This document shows positions 6,852 through 16,447 of a stretch of DNA of 64,000 nucleotides, piece by piece. The notes beneath the pieces were generated by a model that worked only from the letters and a program-made list of their open reading frames with translations, was not told where the DNA came from and searched no databases. The stretch is from Radiobacillus kanasensis (GTDB taxonomy: Bacteria; Bacillota; Bacilli; Bacillales; Amphibacillaceae). The stretch spans positions 124,001 to 188,000 of the forward strand of contig NZ_CP088020.1 of NCBI RefSeq assembly GCF_021049245.1. Reading direction: 5' to 3'. Position 1 is the stretch's first letter. Each line of letters opens with the position of its first letter. Made by a program: the position numbers and the translations under genes.

Positions 6852-8085
6852 TTGGTTAAAAAGTCGCTGGGCTATTCAAATTGTCTCTTTAGCACTTGCG
6901 CTATTGCTATTTGTTTCCGTTAGCTTGGATGAAAATGCGGATGAAACGGATCTTAATGGCACGCTGTTTGGCGGCACAGAAGAAACACAGAAAGTGGAAG
7001 ATATCCCAGTGGATATTCGAATAGATAATGACAAATATGTAGTAAGTGGGGTTCCCCAAACGGTTACGGTAACATTGGAAGGGCCTACTGATGAAATACA
7101 ACCGGCCGTTATCCAACAAAATTTTGATGTGTTCGTTGATTTAGAGGATTTAGAGCCCGGAACACATACAGTAAATATGCAGCATTCAGGTATATCGGAT
7201 GACTTAAATGTTTATATTGAACCTAACAGCATAGAAGTCGTGATTGAGGAAAAAGCGACAGAGGAATTCGATATTGCCATTGATTATATAAACACTCAGC
7301 AAATCGAACCGGGATTTGAATTAGGAGAAGCGGTTGTTGATCCTAAGACGGTTCGTATTACAAGTGCGAAAAGTGTTGTCGACCAAATCGCGATTGTGAA
7401 GGTATTTGTTGATGTAGCTGGAGTGGACGAGCCTATTGAAAATAGAGAAGTTCCAGTTAAAGTATATGATAGTCAGGGGAATGAGTTATCTGTCCTAGTA
7501 GAGCCAGAGACAGTAGAGGTTTCCGTCGATGTGAATAATCCAAATAAAGAGGTATCCATTCGAGCAGCAACAACAGGGGAGCTACCTGAAGGCATTACGT
7601 TGGAAAACATGAAAGTAGAGCCAGAAACAGCAACTGTTTTTGCAGCTGAGGATTACTTAGCAGAGCTACAAGAACTTACTACAGAAGAGATTGATCTTTC
7701 CAAAATAGAAAAAGATACTACGTTAGAAGTGGAGCTCAACCGTACGGACGCGATGCGAAAAACATCGCCAGAGAAAGCGAAAGTGACCATTGATGTTACC
7801 CGTACGATAGAAAAGAGCTTTACCGATGTTCCGATTGACGTAGAGAACTTGCAAGATGGCTATTCGCTTGCCTTTGTAGAGCCTAATAGCAATGCCATGG
7901 ATATTACGGTGTTAGGACCAGAGGATGTCATCAACGAATTAAATAAGAATCAACTAAGTTTGGCTATTAACGTTTCTGATCGCGAAACAGGAGAATACGA
8001 ATTACCTATCCAATTAAATGGACCTGATAACGTAGAGTGGAAATCGGATGTCGAGCAAGCGGTTGTTCGAATAGAGGAAGAATAA
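6844..8085 (+). CDS. cdaR: CdaA regulatory protein CdaR (YbbR-domain)
   Basis: An extracytoplasmic regulator of the CdaA cyclase. The 413 residues start with one membrane anchor (about 8-25, IQIVSLALALLLFVSVSL), followed by four YbbR repeats of about 85 residues. The repeats are recognisable by the recurring pattern of a P/E-rich strand, EPxTVxV, and VxI(D/E)V: around 55-135, 140-225, 230-315 and 320-410. It overlaps cdaA by 8 nt and is followed by glmM after 55 nt. Acidic residues are frequent, as expected for an exported domain. Confidence 0.93.
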   Translation: MDNWLKSRWAIQIVSLALALLLFVSVSLDENADETDLNGTLFGGTEETQKVEDIPVDIRIDNDKYVVSGVPQTVTVTLEGPTDEIQPAVIQQNFDVFVDLEDLEPGTHTVNMQHSGISDDLNVYIEPNSIEVVIEEKATEEFDIAIDYINTQQIEPGFELGEAVVDPKTVRITSAKSVVDQIAIVKVFVDVAGVDEPIENREVPVKVYDSQGNELSVLVEPETVEVSVDVNNPNKEVSIRAATTGELPEGITLENMKVEPETATVFAAEDYLAELQELTTEEIDLSKIEKDTTLEVELNRTDAMRKTSPEKAKVTIDVTRTIEKSFTDVPIDVENLQDGYSLAFVEPNSNAMDITVLGPEDVINELNKNQLSLAINVSDRETGEYELPIQLNGPDNVEWKSDVEQAVVRIEEE

Positions 8086-8140
8086 GGAATAGGGTGAATA
8101 GTCACCTACTGCGCAAAAGGAAGTAAAGGAGAGGTACATC

Positions 8141-9487
8141 ATGGGAAAATATTTCGGAACGGACGGAGTTAGAGGAATAGCAAATAAAGAATTAACACCA
8201 GAGCTTGCCTTTAAGCTAGGTAGATTTGGTGGATATGTATTAACGAAAGATACAGAGAAACCTAAAGTATTAATTGGTCGTGATACAAGAATTTCAGGAA
8301 ACATGCTAGAGGGTGCTTTAGCTGCGGGTCTTTTATCCATTGGAGCCGAGGTCATGCGATTAGGCGTTATATCTACTCCTGGCGTTGCCTTTTTAACAAA
8401 AGCAATGAGTGCAGAAGCAGGTGTTATGATCTCTGCTTCCCACAACCCAGTAGAAGACAATGGGATTAAGTTTTTCGGGCCAGATGGCTTTAAGTTAACC
8501 GACGACCAGGAAAAAGAAATTGAGGATTTATTAGATATGGAAGAAGATACGTTACCTCGTCCGGTCGGAGGAGATATTGGCCAAATTAGCGATTATTTCG
8601 AGGGTGGACAAAAGTATCTTCAATACTTAAAACAATCGGTAGATAACGAATTTACTGGCATACATATTGCCTTGGACTGTGCACATGGTTCGACGTCTTC
8701 ATTAGCTCCGCATTTATTTGCGGATTTAGATGCAGATATCTCTACTATAGGTACTTCCCCAGATGGCTTAAACATAAACGAAGGAGTGGGATCGACTCAT
8801 CCAGAGACAATGCAAGCCTTTGTTTTGGAAAAGGGTGCGGATATTGGTCTTGCTTTTGATGGGGACGGCGACCGATTAATTGCCGTAGATGAAAAAGGAA
8901 ACATCGTTGACGGCGACCAAATCATGTATATTTGCGGAAAGTTCCTTAACGACAAAGGACTATTACGCCACAATACGGTTGTATCCACGATTATGAGTAA
9001 CATTGGATTTTATAAAGCGTTGGAAGCTCATGGTATGAAGAGCGATAAAACAGCTGTTGGGGACCGTTACGTGATGGAAGAGATGCGTCGCGGTGGCTAT
9101 AACCTAGGCGGAGAGCAGTCTGGTCATATCATTTTCCTTGATTACATCACAACAGGTGATGGAATGCTTACAGCTCTTCAGCTTGTAAACGTACTAAAGG
9201 ATACCGGAAAAACCTTATCTGAGCTTGCAAGCGAAATGGAAAAGTTCCCACAGGTTTTAAAAAATGTACGAGTAGCCGATAAGAAGGAAGCACTCGTTCA
9301 TCCGAAAGTAAAAGCAGAAATTGAACAAGTGGAAAAAAAAATGGAAGGCCAAGGGCGAGTATTGGTTCGTCCGTCTGGTACAGAACCATTAGTTCGTGTT
9401 ATGGTGGAGGCGCCAACGGAGGAAGCCTGTAACCAATACGTTGATCGCGTCGTCGACGTGATTCAAAAAGAAATTGGAACAGTATAA
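8141..9487 (+). CDS. glmM: Phosphoglucosamine mutase GlmM
   Basis: Interconverts glucosamine-6-phosphate and glucosamine-1-phosphate on the way to UDP-GlcNAc and peptidoglycan. The 448-residue product has every signature of the family: FGTDGVRG at the N-terminus, the active-site phosphoserine loop ISASHNP (Ser100), the metal-binding loop FDGDGDR (about 240-246), and the sugar-phosphate loop RPSGTEP near the end. The start follows AAAGGAGAGGTACATC. It closes the cdaA-cdaR-glmM operon, ahead of a strong terminator. GlmM is known to bind and inhibit CdaA, which fits the clustering. Confidence 0.97.
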   Translation: MGKYFGTDGVRGIANKELTPELAFKLGRFGGYVLTKDTEKPKVLIGRDTRISGNMLEGALAAGLLSIGAEVMRLGVISTPGVAFLTKAMSAEAGVMISASHNPVEDNGIKFFGPDGFKLTDDQEKEIEDLLDMEEDTLPRPVGGDIGQISDYFEGGQKYLQYLKQSVDNEFTGIHIALDCAHGSTSSLAPHLFADLDADISTIGTSPDGLNINEGVGSTHPETMQAFVLEKGADIGLAFDGDGDRLIAVDEKGNIVDGDQIMYICGKFLNDKGLLRHNTVVSTIMSNIGFYKALEAHGMKSDKTAVGDRYVMEEMRRGGYNLGGEQSGHIIFLDYITTGDGMLTALQLVNVLKDTGKTLSELASEMEKFPQVLKNVRVADKKEALVHPKVKAEIEQVEKKMEGQGRVLVRPSGTEPLVRVMVEAPTEEACNQYVDRVVDVIQKEIGTV

Positions 9488-9499
9488 GGGGTAAAATTT

Positions 9500-9540
9500 A
9501 TGCGTGAGCAGCACATTCTAGACTGCTCACGCATATTTTT
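9500..9540 (+). terminator. Terminator after glmM
   Basis: Long stem TGCGTGAGCAG/CTGCTCACGCA with an 11-nt loop, followed by TATTTTT. Confidence 0.9.
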
Positions 9541-9606
9541 GTATTATCAAGTCATCCAAATCCCAACGACAAATAGTTACAAATCGATTACAGAAGTAAA
9601 AAAAAG

Positions 9607-9636
9607 TTGTCAAATTAAATCGTTGTCGGTTAGAAT
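9607..9636 (+). promoter_or_regulatory. Probable promoter of glmS
   Basis: TTGTCA, 18 nt, TAGAAT, about 115 nt before the ribozyme cleavage site. Assigned by motif. Confidence 0.5.
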
Positions 9637-9750
9637 AGAGGAGTTCCTTTTTTCCTTTGAAAAAACCACTATGAAAAATGGATAACATGGGAGTCTGGAA
9701 TACTTGATTCAAGAATAGAAAGGTGGATCGAAGTTAAAAATATCTTTAAA

Positions 9751-9912
9751 AGCGCCTGAACTATTTTCCGATCGGTGGAATATAGTTGACGAGGTGGAGG
9801 TTTATCGAGGAATTCGGCGGATACCTCCCGGTTGCACACATCTCAACCGTCATGTTTTTATTCGAAAACAAAGAGGCGACTCTTCGGACAGGAATAAAAG
9901 CACAAGGTGTAA
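9751..9912 (+). ncRNA. glmS self-cleaving ribozyme/riboswitch
   Basis: Matches the glmS ribozyme layout. AGCGCC sits at the cleavage site (cut expected between A9751 and G9752). GACGAGGTGGAGGTTTATCG and TTCGGCGGATACCTCCCGG then form the conserved core. A P3 stem follows (CGGTTG/CAACCG), then P4 with P4.1 (AAGAG GCGA CTCTT). Glucosamine-6-phosphate acts as cofactor and triggers cleavage and mRNA decay, so GlmS is under product feedback. The 3' limit is estimated by comparison with the B. subtilis element. Confidence 0.92.
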
Positions 9913-9923
9913 CAACCACGAGA

Positions 9924-9979
9924 AAGGGGCAAATGAACGCCCCAGTAACATAGTAAGGTCGTTTATTTGCCCCTTATTT
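9924..9979 (+). terminator. Strong hairpin between the ribozyme and the glmS ribosome site
   Basis: AAGGGGCAAATGAACG at 9924-9939 pairs with CGTTTATTTGCCCCTT at 9960-9975 (16 pairs, one G-U), followed by ATTTT and then the AAGGAGG ribosome site. It could be a weak terminator or a hairpin shielding the 5' end of the cleaved mRNA. It is not part of the standard ribozyme core. Confidence 0.6.
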
Positions 9980-9997
9980 TAAGGAGGAAATAACGAT

Positions 9998-11803
9998 ATG
10001 TGTGGAATTGTAGGATATATTGGACAGAATGATACAAAGGATATTTTATTAAACGGACTTGAAAAGTTAGAATACCGTGGATATGACTCTGCAGGTATTG
10101 CAACGTTAACAGATAATGGCGTAGATGTATTTAAAGTAAAAGGGCGTATTGCGAACCTACGTGAAAAAGTAGGTCAAGATGATACCTTTGCAACGATGGG
10201 AATCGGTCATACTCGTTGGGCGACACACGGAGCACCGAGCGAAGAGAATGCTCACCCGCACCAAAGCGCGTCTGGCAGATTTACCATTGTTCATAATGGA
10301 GTTATTGAAAATTACGTACAATTACGTGATGAATACCTTGCTGATGTTAACCTTGCAAGTGAAACAGATACAGAGGTCATCGTTCAACTTATTGAAACAT
10401 TAAATAATGAATTAAACGATGTGACCGCTGCCTTCCGTAAAGCAGTGTCTCTTTTACACGGTTCTTACGCTGTTGCATTAATCGATGCGGAAAATCCTGA
10501 TACGATCTTTGTAGCAAAAAACAAAAGCCCGCTCTTAGTAGGTCTTGGAGATGACTTTAACCTAGTAGCAAGTGATTCCATGGCTACCTTAAAAGTAACG
10601 GACCAATATTTAGAGCTACATGACAAAGAAATTGTGATTGTGAAACGTGAAAACGTGGAGCTTCAGCAATTAGATGGTACGGTTGTAGAACGTGAACCAT
10701 TTACAGCCGAAATCGATGCAACAGATATCGAAAAGGGAACCTATCCACACTTTATGCTTAAGGAAATTGATGAGCAGCCATTTGTAATGCGCAAAATTAT
10801 CCAAGAGTATCAAGATGAAAAGGACGAAATCAAACTAGATGCTAATGTACGCAAAGCGATGTTAGATGCAGACCGCATTTACATTATCGCGGCCGGAACG
10901 AGCTACCATGCTGGTCTTGTCGGAAAAGAATTCATTGAAAAAATTGCCGAGATTCCAGTGGAAGTGCATGTAGCGAGTGAATTCTCTTACAACATGCCGC
11001 TGCTTTCAGAAAAACCACTTTTCGTATTCATTTCTCAAAGTGGAGAAACAGCAGATAGCCGTTCTGTATTAGTACGAATTAAAGAATTGGGTCACCCAGC
11101 GTTAACGATCACCAACGTTCCGGGATCCACCCTTTCTCGTGAAGCAAATTACACATTACACTTACATGCAGGACCAGAAATAGCCGTAGCTTCTACAAAA
11201 GCATATACGGCCCAAATTGCCGTGTTAGCGATTCTAGCAGTTGATACAGCGAAAGCAAAAGGTCTTGATTTCAGCTTTGATCCATTACAAGAGCTTGCGA
11301 TTGTAGCAAGTGTGATGGAAAGCTTAACGGATCAAAAAGAAACATTCGAACAGATTGCAAAAGACTTCTTCACTGACACAAGAAATGCGTTCTTTATCGG
11401 AAGAAGCTCCGACTACAATGTTGTGCAAGAAGCGGCATTAAAACTAAAAGAAATCTCATACATTCAAGCAGAAGGCTTCGCTGGAGGAGAATTAAAGCAC
11501 GGTACAATCGCGCTTATTGAGGAAGGTACTCCAGTTATCGCGCTTGCAACTGTAGAGAACGTAAACTTGTCTATCCGTGGAAACGTGCAAGAAGTAGCGG
11601 CTCGTGGAGCAAACACTTGCATTATCAGTATGGAAGGCTTAGAACAAGAAGGGGATACATTCGTATTACCTCATGTTCACGAGCTATTGACTCCATTGGT
11701 AAGTGTTGTACCAATGCAATTGCTTGCTTACTATGCAGCGCTTCACCGTGACTGTGATGTTGATAAGCCAAGGAATTTGGCTAAGTCGGTGACGGTTGAA
11801 TAA
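9998..11803 (+). CDS. glmS: Glutamine-fructose-6-phosphate aminotransferase GlmS
   Basis: Makes glucosamine-6-phosphate from fructose-6-phosphate and glutamine, the committed step to amino sugars. The 601-residue product begins MCGIVGYIG, with Cys2 as the nucleophile of the class II glutaminase domain (about 2-220, with HTRWATHG and the NGVIENY loop). Two SIS sugar isomerase domains follow (about 285-420 and 455-590), containing [18 protein letters not shown] and VASTKAYT. The C-terminus ends in the usual [11 protein letters not shown]. The start codon lies behind AAGGAGG. It is monocistronic, controlled by the upstream ribozyme and followed by a terminator. Confidence 0.97.
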   Translation: MCGIVGYIGQNDTKDILLNGLEKLEYRGYDSAGIATLTDNGVDVFKVKGRIANLREKVGQDDTFATMGIGHTRWATHGAPSEENAHPHQSASGRFTIVHNGVIENYVQLRDEYLADVNLASETDTEVIVQLIETLNNELNDVTAAFRKAVSLLHGSYAVALIDAENPDTIFVAKNKSPLLVGLGDDFNLVASDSMATLKVTDQYLELHDKEIVIVKRENVELQQLDGTVVEREPFTAEIDATDIEKGTYPHFMLKEIDEQPFVMRKIIQEYQDEKDEIKLDANVRKAMLDADRIYIIAAGTSYHAGLVGKEFIEKIAEIPVEVHVASEFSYNMPLLSEKPLFVFISQSGETADSRSVLVRIKELGHPALTITNVPGSTLSREANYTLHLHAGPEIAVASTKAYTAQIAVLAILAVDTAKAKGLDFSFDPLQELAIVASVMESLTDQKETFEQIAKDFFTDTRNAFFIGRSSDYNVVQEAALKLKEISYIQAEGFAGGELKHGTIALIEEGTPVIALATVENVNLSIRGNVQEVAARGANTCIISMEGLEQEGDTFVLPHVHELLTPLVSVVPMQLLAYYAALHRDCDVDKPRNLAKSVTVE

Positions 11804-11869
11804 AAAATTTTTTAGTAGATTCTGATCTTGTGTAGTTACAAAAAAGTCTGAAGTGAATATTAAACATCT

Positions 11870-11909
11870 AGGAACTTCATCAATTTTCTGGTGAAGTTCC
11901 TCTTTTTTT
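11870..11909 (+). terminator. Terminator after glmS
   Basis: AGGAACTTCA/TGAAGTTCCT stem with an 11-nt loop, then CTTTTTTT. Confidence 0.9.
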
Positions 11910-11924
11910 GGAGGAGGCTTGAAA

Positions 11925-12011
11925 ATGGGATTTATTGGAAATTTGTTTTGCATTATTAGAACAAGAAGTAAAATTTTTTCTCCCCCAGAACTGAACTCGT
12001 TAACTTTTTAG
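11925..12011 (+). CDS. Possible 28-residue peptide with a strong ribosome site
   Basis: GGAGGAGG lies 6 nt before an ATG that opens a 28-codon frame (MGFIGNLFCIIRTRSK and onward). It sits just after the glmS terminator. There is no recognised family and no promoter evidence. It may be a chance frame or the start of a decayed gene. Confidence 0.25.
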   Translation: MGFIGNLFCIIRTRSKIFSPPELNSLTF

Positions 12012-12117
12012 TTAGAGTTTTTTATTTAAGGCCAAACAATATAGTTGTAAAATACAGTATAGAATATAAACTGTTTGTCAATCGGTACATTACCAACGCT
12101 ATCATTATGTAAAGACA

Positions 12118-12324
12118 CTAAAATACCATCAATTGTGCTGAAGTTAGCTCCTCTCTAGATAATTCATACAAAATGTATGAAATCCTTCCATTCGGGTATT
12201 CACGGACAAATTGATTCCCTTTTTTATAGATAATATAGGTGTTATGCTTTTTTGCTTCTTCCGGTGCTACTTTTCCTGTTTGCTTAAGTAATTCATTAAA
12301 GTTGTCTGGAACCTTCATATTCAT
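12118..12324 (-). CDS. Small hypothetical protein (68 aa)
   Basis: I do not recognise a named family. It begins MNMKVPDNFNELLKQTGKV and carries an AKKHNTYIIYKKGNQFVREY stretch that looks like two beta strands. It is soluble, with no signal or membrane segment. An AAAGGAAG ribosome site stands 8 nt before the ATG. It is a single gene on the strand opposite glmS and the following sigma factor. The composition resembles real low-G+C coding sequence, and the size and style match uncharacterised Bacillus cytoplasmic proteins. Confidence 0.6.
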   Translation of the reverse strand: MNMKVPDNFNELLKQTGKVAPEEAKKHNTYIIYKKGNQFVREYPNGRISYILYELSREELTSAQLMVF

Positions 12325-12583
12325 AGAATTATCTTCCTTTAAATGATGTTATTTGAAGGTAGTCTAACAAAATCCCAGTGGTGTGTAACAACTATTTTGT
12401 TGACCTTTTAGATTTTTGTAAATCTTCCAATTATAGGACAATTTATAGATTAAGATTATCGTAAACTGAATATATGGTGATAGGGAACAGAGCTTAGGAG
12501 ACTAATATGAATAAGATAATGGTTTACGCCTACTGAGAATTATTAATTTTTTTCTGGTCCAGTGAAAAATATCTTTAAAAACC

Positions 12584-12610
12584 TGTAACTTTATTAATAT
12601 ACCGTTCGAT
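12584..12610 (+). promoter_or_regulatory. ECF-type promoter (SigX-like)
   Basis: TGTAAC, 17 nt, CGAT, 32 nt before the sigma-factor start. It resembles the SigX-class consensus TGTAAC-N17-CGAC, which suggests autoregulation. Confidence 0.55.
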
Positions 12611-12642
12611 TAATAAGTGAAGACAAGAAGGGGGAGAGTTAT

Positions 12643-13188
12643 GTGAAAGGCTACAACAAATTGGCCGATCAGATAGGAGATATTTATGAAGAACATCATT
12701 CTACGGTGTACAAGTTTTTAATTTGCCTGGTGAACAATAGTCACGAGGCGGAGGATTTAACACAAGAAGTGTTTATTCGTGTATTAAAATCAAGTGCTTC
12801 TTTTAATTACCAGTCTAAACTATCTACTTGGATACTATCCATTGCTAGGCACGTCGCAATAGATCATTTGCGTAAAAGAAAGTTCACCTCCATATTTTCT
12901 CAAACCTTCTTTGATCAAGTCCCTGAAACTAAAGGTTTACCGGAACAAGAGATTGATTTATGGGAGCGCAGGGCTACGGTAAGGAAGGCAATTAATAGCT
13001 TAAAACCCAAATACAAAATGGTAGTTATCTTAAGAGGGATAAATAATCTAACCATTAAAGAGACTGCTGAGGTTTTAAATTGCAAGGAGTCGAAAGTAAA
13101 AGTATTGTACCACCGAGCTTTAAAGCAGTTAAAAACAAAGTTAGATCCATCCTTAGGAGAGGTGGCGATTGAGAATGTTAACAGATAA
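12643..13188 (+). CDS. ECF RNA polymerase sigma factor (SigX-like)
   Basis: A 181-residue sigma-70 family protein. Region 2 shows NNSHEAEDLTQEVFIRVLK and LSTWILSIARHVAIDHLRKRK (about 32-88). Region 4 (about 115-170) has LKPKYKMVVILRG and an HTH ending SKVKVLYHRALKQLK. GTG is the start, behind AAGGGGGAG. An ATG two bases upstream would stop at once. Its 3' end overlaps by 20 nt the gene for a membrane protein with a SpoIIP-type domain, which is probably its anti-sigma partner. The regulon cannot be inferred beyond likely autoregulation. Confidence 0.85.
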   Translation: MKGYNKLADQIGDIYEEHHSTVYKFLICLVNNSHEAEDLTQEVFIRVLKSSASFNYQSKLSTWILSIARHVAIDHLRKRKFTSIFSQTFFDQVPETKGLPEQEIDLWERRATVRKAINSLKPKYKMVVILRGINNLTIKETAEVLNCKESKVKVLYHRALKQLKTKLDPSLGEVAIENVNR

Positions 13189-14089
13189 AGAACTATTAGA
13201 AGAAGTAAGAGAATCGTTTGATATGGAACCCAAAGTTGATTTCACTAAATCGACTAAGCAATTGTTAGAAAAGCGTGCTCAAACAATGAAGAAAAGAAAA
13301 CAATCTCTAAGATTTTTAACTATGGGCTGGTGGATGGCACTCACTGCTACTATAACGCTATGGGTTACTGTCTTAGGGGGTAAAGATTTCTTAATAAGCT
13401 CGTTTAATACTATTCTAACTACTAACTCTACTAAACAAATCACCCCAGTAAAGGACGAACAAATTCCATCCATATTTATTTATCAAACCCACAATAGGGA
13501 ATCCTTCTTCACGGAAGAAAATACAAATGAAATTGACAAAGCATATCATCCTGAAAGAAATATATCTTTGATTGGCCAAAGAATAGCTAAACATTTAGAA
13601 AAGAGTGGAATTAGTGTTAAATACGATGATTCAGATATAGCTGATAAGATGATAAAAGAAGGAGCACATTTTGGGGAAGCGTACGAATATTCTGAGAGAG
13701 TAATTAAGAAGGAAGTAAACGACGGGCTTTCTTCCGTTATCTTACTCGATATTCACCGAGACAGTGCCAAAAAAGAGAAAACCACGACAGTTGTGAATGG
13801 GGAAAAGGTAGCCAGGATAGGATTTGTGTTATCAAAAGATGTAGATAAATCAGCAAATAATAAATTTGCGAAAAAAATCCACGAAAGACTTGAGGAGAAG
13901 TTTCCTGGAGTATCTAGAGGTATAATCACAAAGGAAGGAGAAGGTCGAAGCACATATAATCAAGATTTGGGAAAAGCATCAGTCCTTGTTCTAATAGGTG
14001 GTGTAGAAAACACTCTTATCGAAGAGTATAAAACAGCAGAAATTTTCGCGGATGTATTAAAGGATGTATTAAATGATGTGGTTAAGTGA
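13169..14089 (+). CDS. Membrane anti-sigma-like protein with a SpoIIP-type amidase domain
   Basis: A 306-residue protein in three parts. First comes a short charged cytoplasmic segment (1-48), as in small anti-sigma factors. One membrane segment follows (about 49-70, FLTMGWWMALTATITLWVTV). The extracytoplasmic domain (about 98-305) reads like stage II sporulation protein P: IFIYQTHNRESFF with the first catalytic-type His, LLDIHRDS with the second, then TYNQDLG near the end. SpoIIP proteins are peptidoglycan amidases. The start is TTG (ATG 6 nt later is possible), overlapping the sigma gene by 20 nt. Whether it inhibits the sigma factor, cleaves wall, or does both is inference from position. 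Confidence 0.75.
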   Translation: MRMLTDKELLEEVRESFDMEPKVDFTKSTKQLLEKRAQTMKKRKQSLRFLTMGWWMALTATITLWVTVLGGKDFLISSFNTILTTNSTKQITPVKDEQIPSIFIYQTHNRESFFTEENTNEIDKAYHPERNISLIGQRIAKHLEKSGISVKYDDSDIADKMIKEGAHFGEAYEYSERVIKKEVNDGLSSVILLDIHRDSAKKEKTTTVVNGEKVARIGFVLSKDVDKSANNKFAKKIHERLEEKFPGVSRGIITKEGEGRSTYNQDLGKASVLVLIGGVENTLIEEYKTAEIFADVLKDVLNDVVK

Positions 14090-14156
14090 TAGTGAAATGA
14101 AGATTTCAATAGGGGAAAAGTCAAATGAACAGTGAAGCCAATTTTTTAGTTCTCGA

Positions 14157-14195
14157 ACAATACCAGCTCTTTAAAAAGTTGGTATTGTTTTTTTT
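14157..14195 (+). terminator. Terminator after the sigma/SpoIIP-like pair
   Basis: AACAATACCAGCT/AGTTGGTATTGTT stem, then eight T. Confidence 0.9.
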
Positions 14196-14388
14196 GTATT
14201 CAAGGTAATAAGTCATCATTTGACTTATCATCCCAAGCATATCTCCAAAGTGCATTTTTTGAAAAATCTCTAAATCTTATAGTAGAACAAGGTCAGGAAA
14301 TAGAGAAGGACGGAAGGGGCAAGTTTTAAAGAACGTAACTATAGGCTCCCGCATACATTGTAAAAGATGAAAATGGGGAGGTAATGAA

Positions 14389-14925
14389 ATGAATAGTGAT
14401 TACCAGCATTATATAGAACAAATTTTAAGTACTTGGGAAAAGAAACAACGAGAAGGAGCTTTAAAAATAATAAAAAAGTATGGATACCCTCAGGAAGCCA
14501 TAGCAAGCAGATTAATTTGGTATAATAACGGACCTTGGAAGCGTACGGTTGTATTACGTGACTCTGTACCACATAATCTACCGACTAATCATCAGGATTT
14601 CCTTGAACAAACGGTTGATTATAGAACTCCAGTAGAATTATTTGATGCAATTGCTCGTTTTGATGGTAGTTGTTACCCTGATAGGACTAGAGGTGAAGTT
14701 ACCGTAATCTGTGACAAAGAGGAAGCGAACTTTTTGTTTTTAAATTTGTTCCACGAAATTGTGATAGGAAAACGTACTGTGGATGAGGCAAAATATTTTG
14801 CGGCTGAAACAGAAGCAAACTATACTTTCAAAAATATATCATCACCATATTTGGAAGAAATACTATTCCCTACTCAACGTTATACAAATGACCCTGGTAT
14901 CCAATACTTTGATAAAAAAATGTAA
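14389..14925 (+). CDS. Conserved hypothetical protein (178 aa)
   Basis: A cytoplasmic-looking protein without membrane segments, behind a GGGAGG ribosome site. Features include an N-terminal helical part (residues 1-40), the stretch RLIWYNNGPWKRTVVLRD (about 41-58), and VICDKEEANFLFLNLFHEIV (about 104-123). I do not recognise a characterised family. Related uncharacterised proteins occur in Bacillus in my recollection, but I cannot name a domain. It is a single gene, convergent with the MFS exporter downstream, and a long perfect hairpin separates the two. Confidence 0.75.
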   Translation: MNSDYQHYIEQILSTWEKKQREGALKIIKKYGYPQEAIASRLIWYNNGPWKRTVVLRDSVPHNLPTNHQDFLEQTVDYRTPVELFDAIARFDGSCYPDRTRGEVTVICDKEEANFLFLNLFHEIVIGKRTVDEAKYFAAETEANYTFKNISSPYLEEILFPTQRYTNDPGIQYFDKKM

Positions 14926-15026
14926 AGTTTCTATATTTATAGGGATTTTATTAATCTTGTAGTGTACTACAATTAAACTAACGTGTTCCGCAATAGGGCA
15001 ATTTAACGGAATGACTCCTTGTTGAA

Positions 15027-15079
15027 GTAATAAATCCCAATTTTTCATTTATGACAATGAAACAATTGGGATTTATTAC
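15027..15079. terminator. Long palindrome between convergent genes, probable bidirectional terminator
   Basis: GTAATAAATCCCAATT at 15027-15042 is the exact complement of 15064-15079, with an inner TTTCATT/AATGAAA pairing (about 23 paired bases in all). It lies between the ends of the 178-residue gene and the MFS gene. Confidence 0.6.
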
Positions 15080-15154
15080 GGATTATCCTTAACGTTGTAG
15101 TTCCACATTACCTAGAGTTACCATTTCTATAACTTAAGGTTAAATATAGCACTC

Positions 15155-16408
15155 CTAATCAGTATCGGAAGTTTGTAATTGATGTTTCTCAGAATAAAAT
15201 TCTGCTTTCGAGGGCTGCGTATTAAAGATAAATAATATAATCGTTACTGTAAACATAATTAGGCTACCTAATATGACAACAAATTGAATCGATATCACTT
15301 CAGACATTATTCCAAAAATTATCGTCCCAATGATGATAAAAAAAGCTTCAATGAATCCGTACACACTACCAACCCTTCCCATTACATTGACAGGAACATT
15401 ATTTTGATAAAATGTGTAAAATCCTGTGTCAAGAAAAGCCATCGAAAATGAAAGAATAAAAAATCCAATTGCTGCTACCAAAAAATTACCTGAAAAAGAA
15501 TAGATCATATAACCGATAGAGACCATTAAGGATCCAAGACCAATCAGCCAAGAGGTAGCTACCTTTTTAACAACTATTATGTTTACTAACGCTCCAACAA
15601 TTATCCCAACACCAGCAATACTCACGAGGAATCCATAATCTCTCTCTGATAATGAAAGCACTTCTGTAGAAAATGCTGCTTCCAGTGAATCTATTGCAGT
15701 TGCCAAAACCATCACTGCACTGAAGAGTAAATAAATGACCATTATATACACGTGTTTACGACTAAAATCAACAACTAATTTCCAATCTTCTCTCAATACC
15801 TTCAAGGCTATTTTTTGGTCTTTTGTTTCAATAAAATCATTTTTTTCAATATTGGGCATGAACAGTGTGATTAGTGCTGATAAAAAAAGGGCTATTGCAT
15901 TACTATATATTGCAAAATTAGGGGTTCCAATCATAAACATCATTCCTGCAATTGCAGGTCCAATAACAAACGCTCCAGAATCAATTAAGCTTCGGAGAGA
16001 ATTAAATCGTTTTCTTTGACCAGGAGGAATTAACTTTGTAATATACGTCATTGATGTTGGTTCATACATGGAACTAGCTATACTAATTAAAAAAACTATT
16101 ACGTATATTGTCCAGAGAGATGATAGTGAAGGCAATAAGGCAATAAACACTGCTTGGAATATGTTAAGCCACACCATAAGAAGCTTTTTATTCAATCGAT
16201 CAATTAAACTACCCGCCCAAACGCTTGTAAATAATGTAGATAAAGCTCTTATTACATATAAACCTGAAACAGCAAGTACACCCATCATATCAAGAACGAT
16301 TAAATTTAATGCTATAAAATACACCCATTCCCCTATACTCGATATACCAATACTGGACAATAAAATGGAAGGGTTTTTCCACAACCTTATAAACTTTTTT
16401 ATACGCAT
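15155..16408 (-). CDS. MFS transporter (DHA3-like exporter)
   Basis: A twelve-helix major facilitator of about 417 residues, of the type annotated as macrolide or multidrug efflux. The motif AGSLIDRLNKK after helix 2 is the MFS loop motif (usually DRxGRR), and YGFLVSIAGVGIIVGALV is typical of helix 7-8. An ATG 14 nt after AAAGGAGTGG is the likely start. An upstream GTG lies inside the ribosome site. A T-box leader with its own terminator precedes the gene on the same strand, so it should be expressed when a particular tRNA is uncharged. The substrate is therefore more likely an amino acid or a related compound, or a tRNA-synthetase inhibitor, than a random drug. This last point is inference. 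Confidence 0.85.
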   Translation of the reverse strand: MRIKKFIRLWKNPSILLSSIGISSIGEWVYFIALNLIVLDMMGVLAVSGLYVIRALSTLFTSVWAGSLIDRLNKKLLMVWLNIFQAVFIALLPSLSSLWTIYVIVFLISIASSMYEPTSMTYITKLIPPGQRKRFNSLRSLIDSGAFVIGPAIAGMMFMIGTPNFAIYSNAIALFLSALITLFMPNIEKNDFIETKDQKIALKVLREDWKLVVDFSRKHVYIMVIYLLFSAVMVLATAIDSLEAAFSTEVLSLSERDYGFLVSIAGVGIIVGALVNIIVVKKVATSWLIGLGSLMVSIGYMIYSFSGNFLVAAIGFFILSFSMAFLDTGFYTFYQNNVPVNVMGRVGSVYGFIEAFFIIIGTIIFGIMSEVISIQFVVILGSLIMFTVTIILFIFNTQPSKAEFYSEKHQLQTSDTD

Positions 16409-16447
16409 TTTTATTTCCACTCCTTTGTTAATCTAAACTTGGACAAT

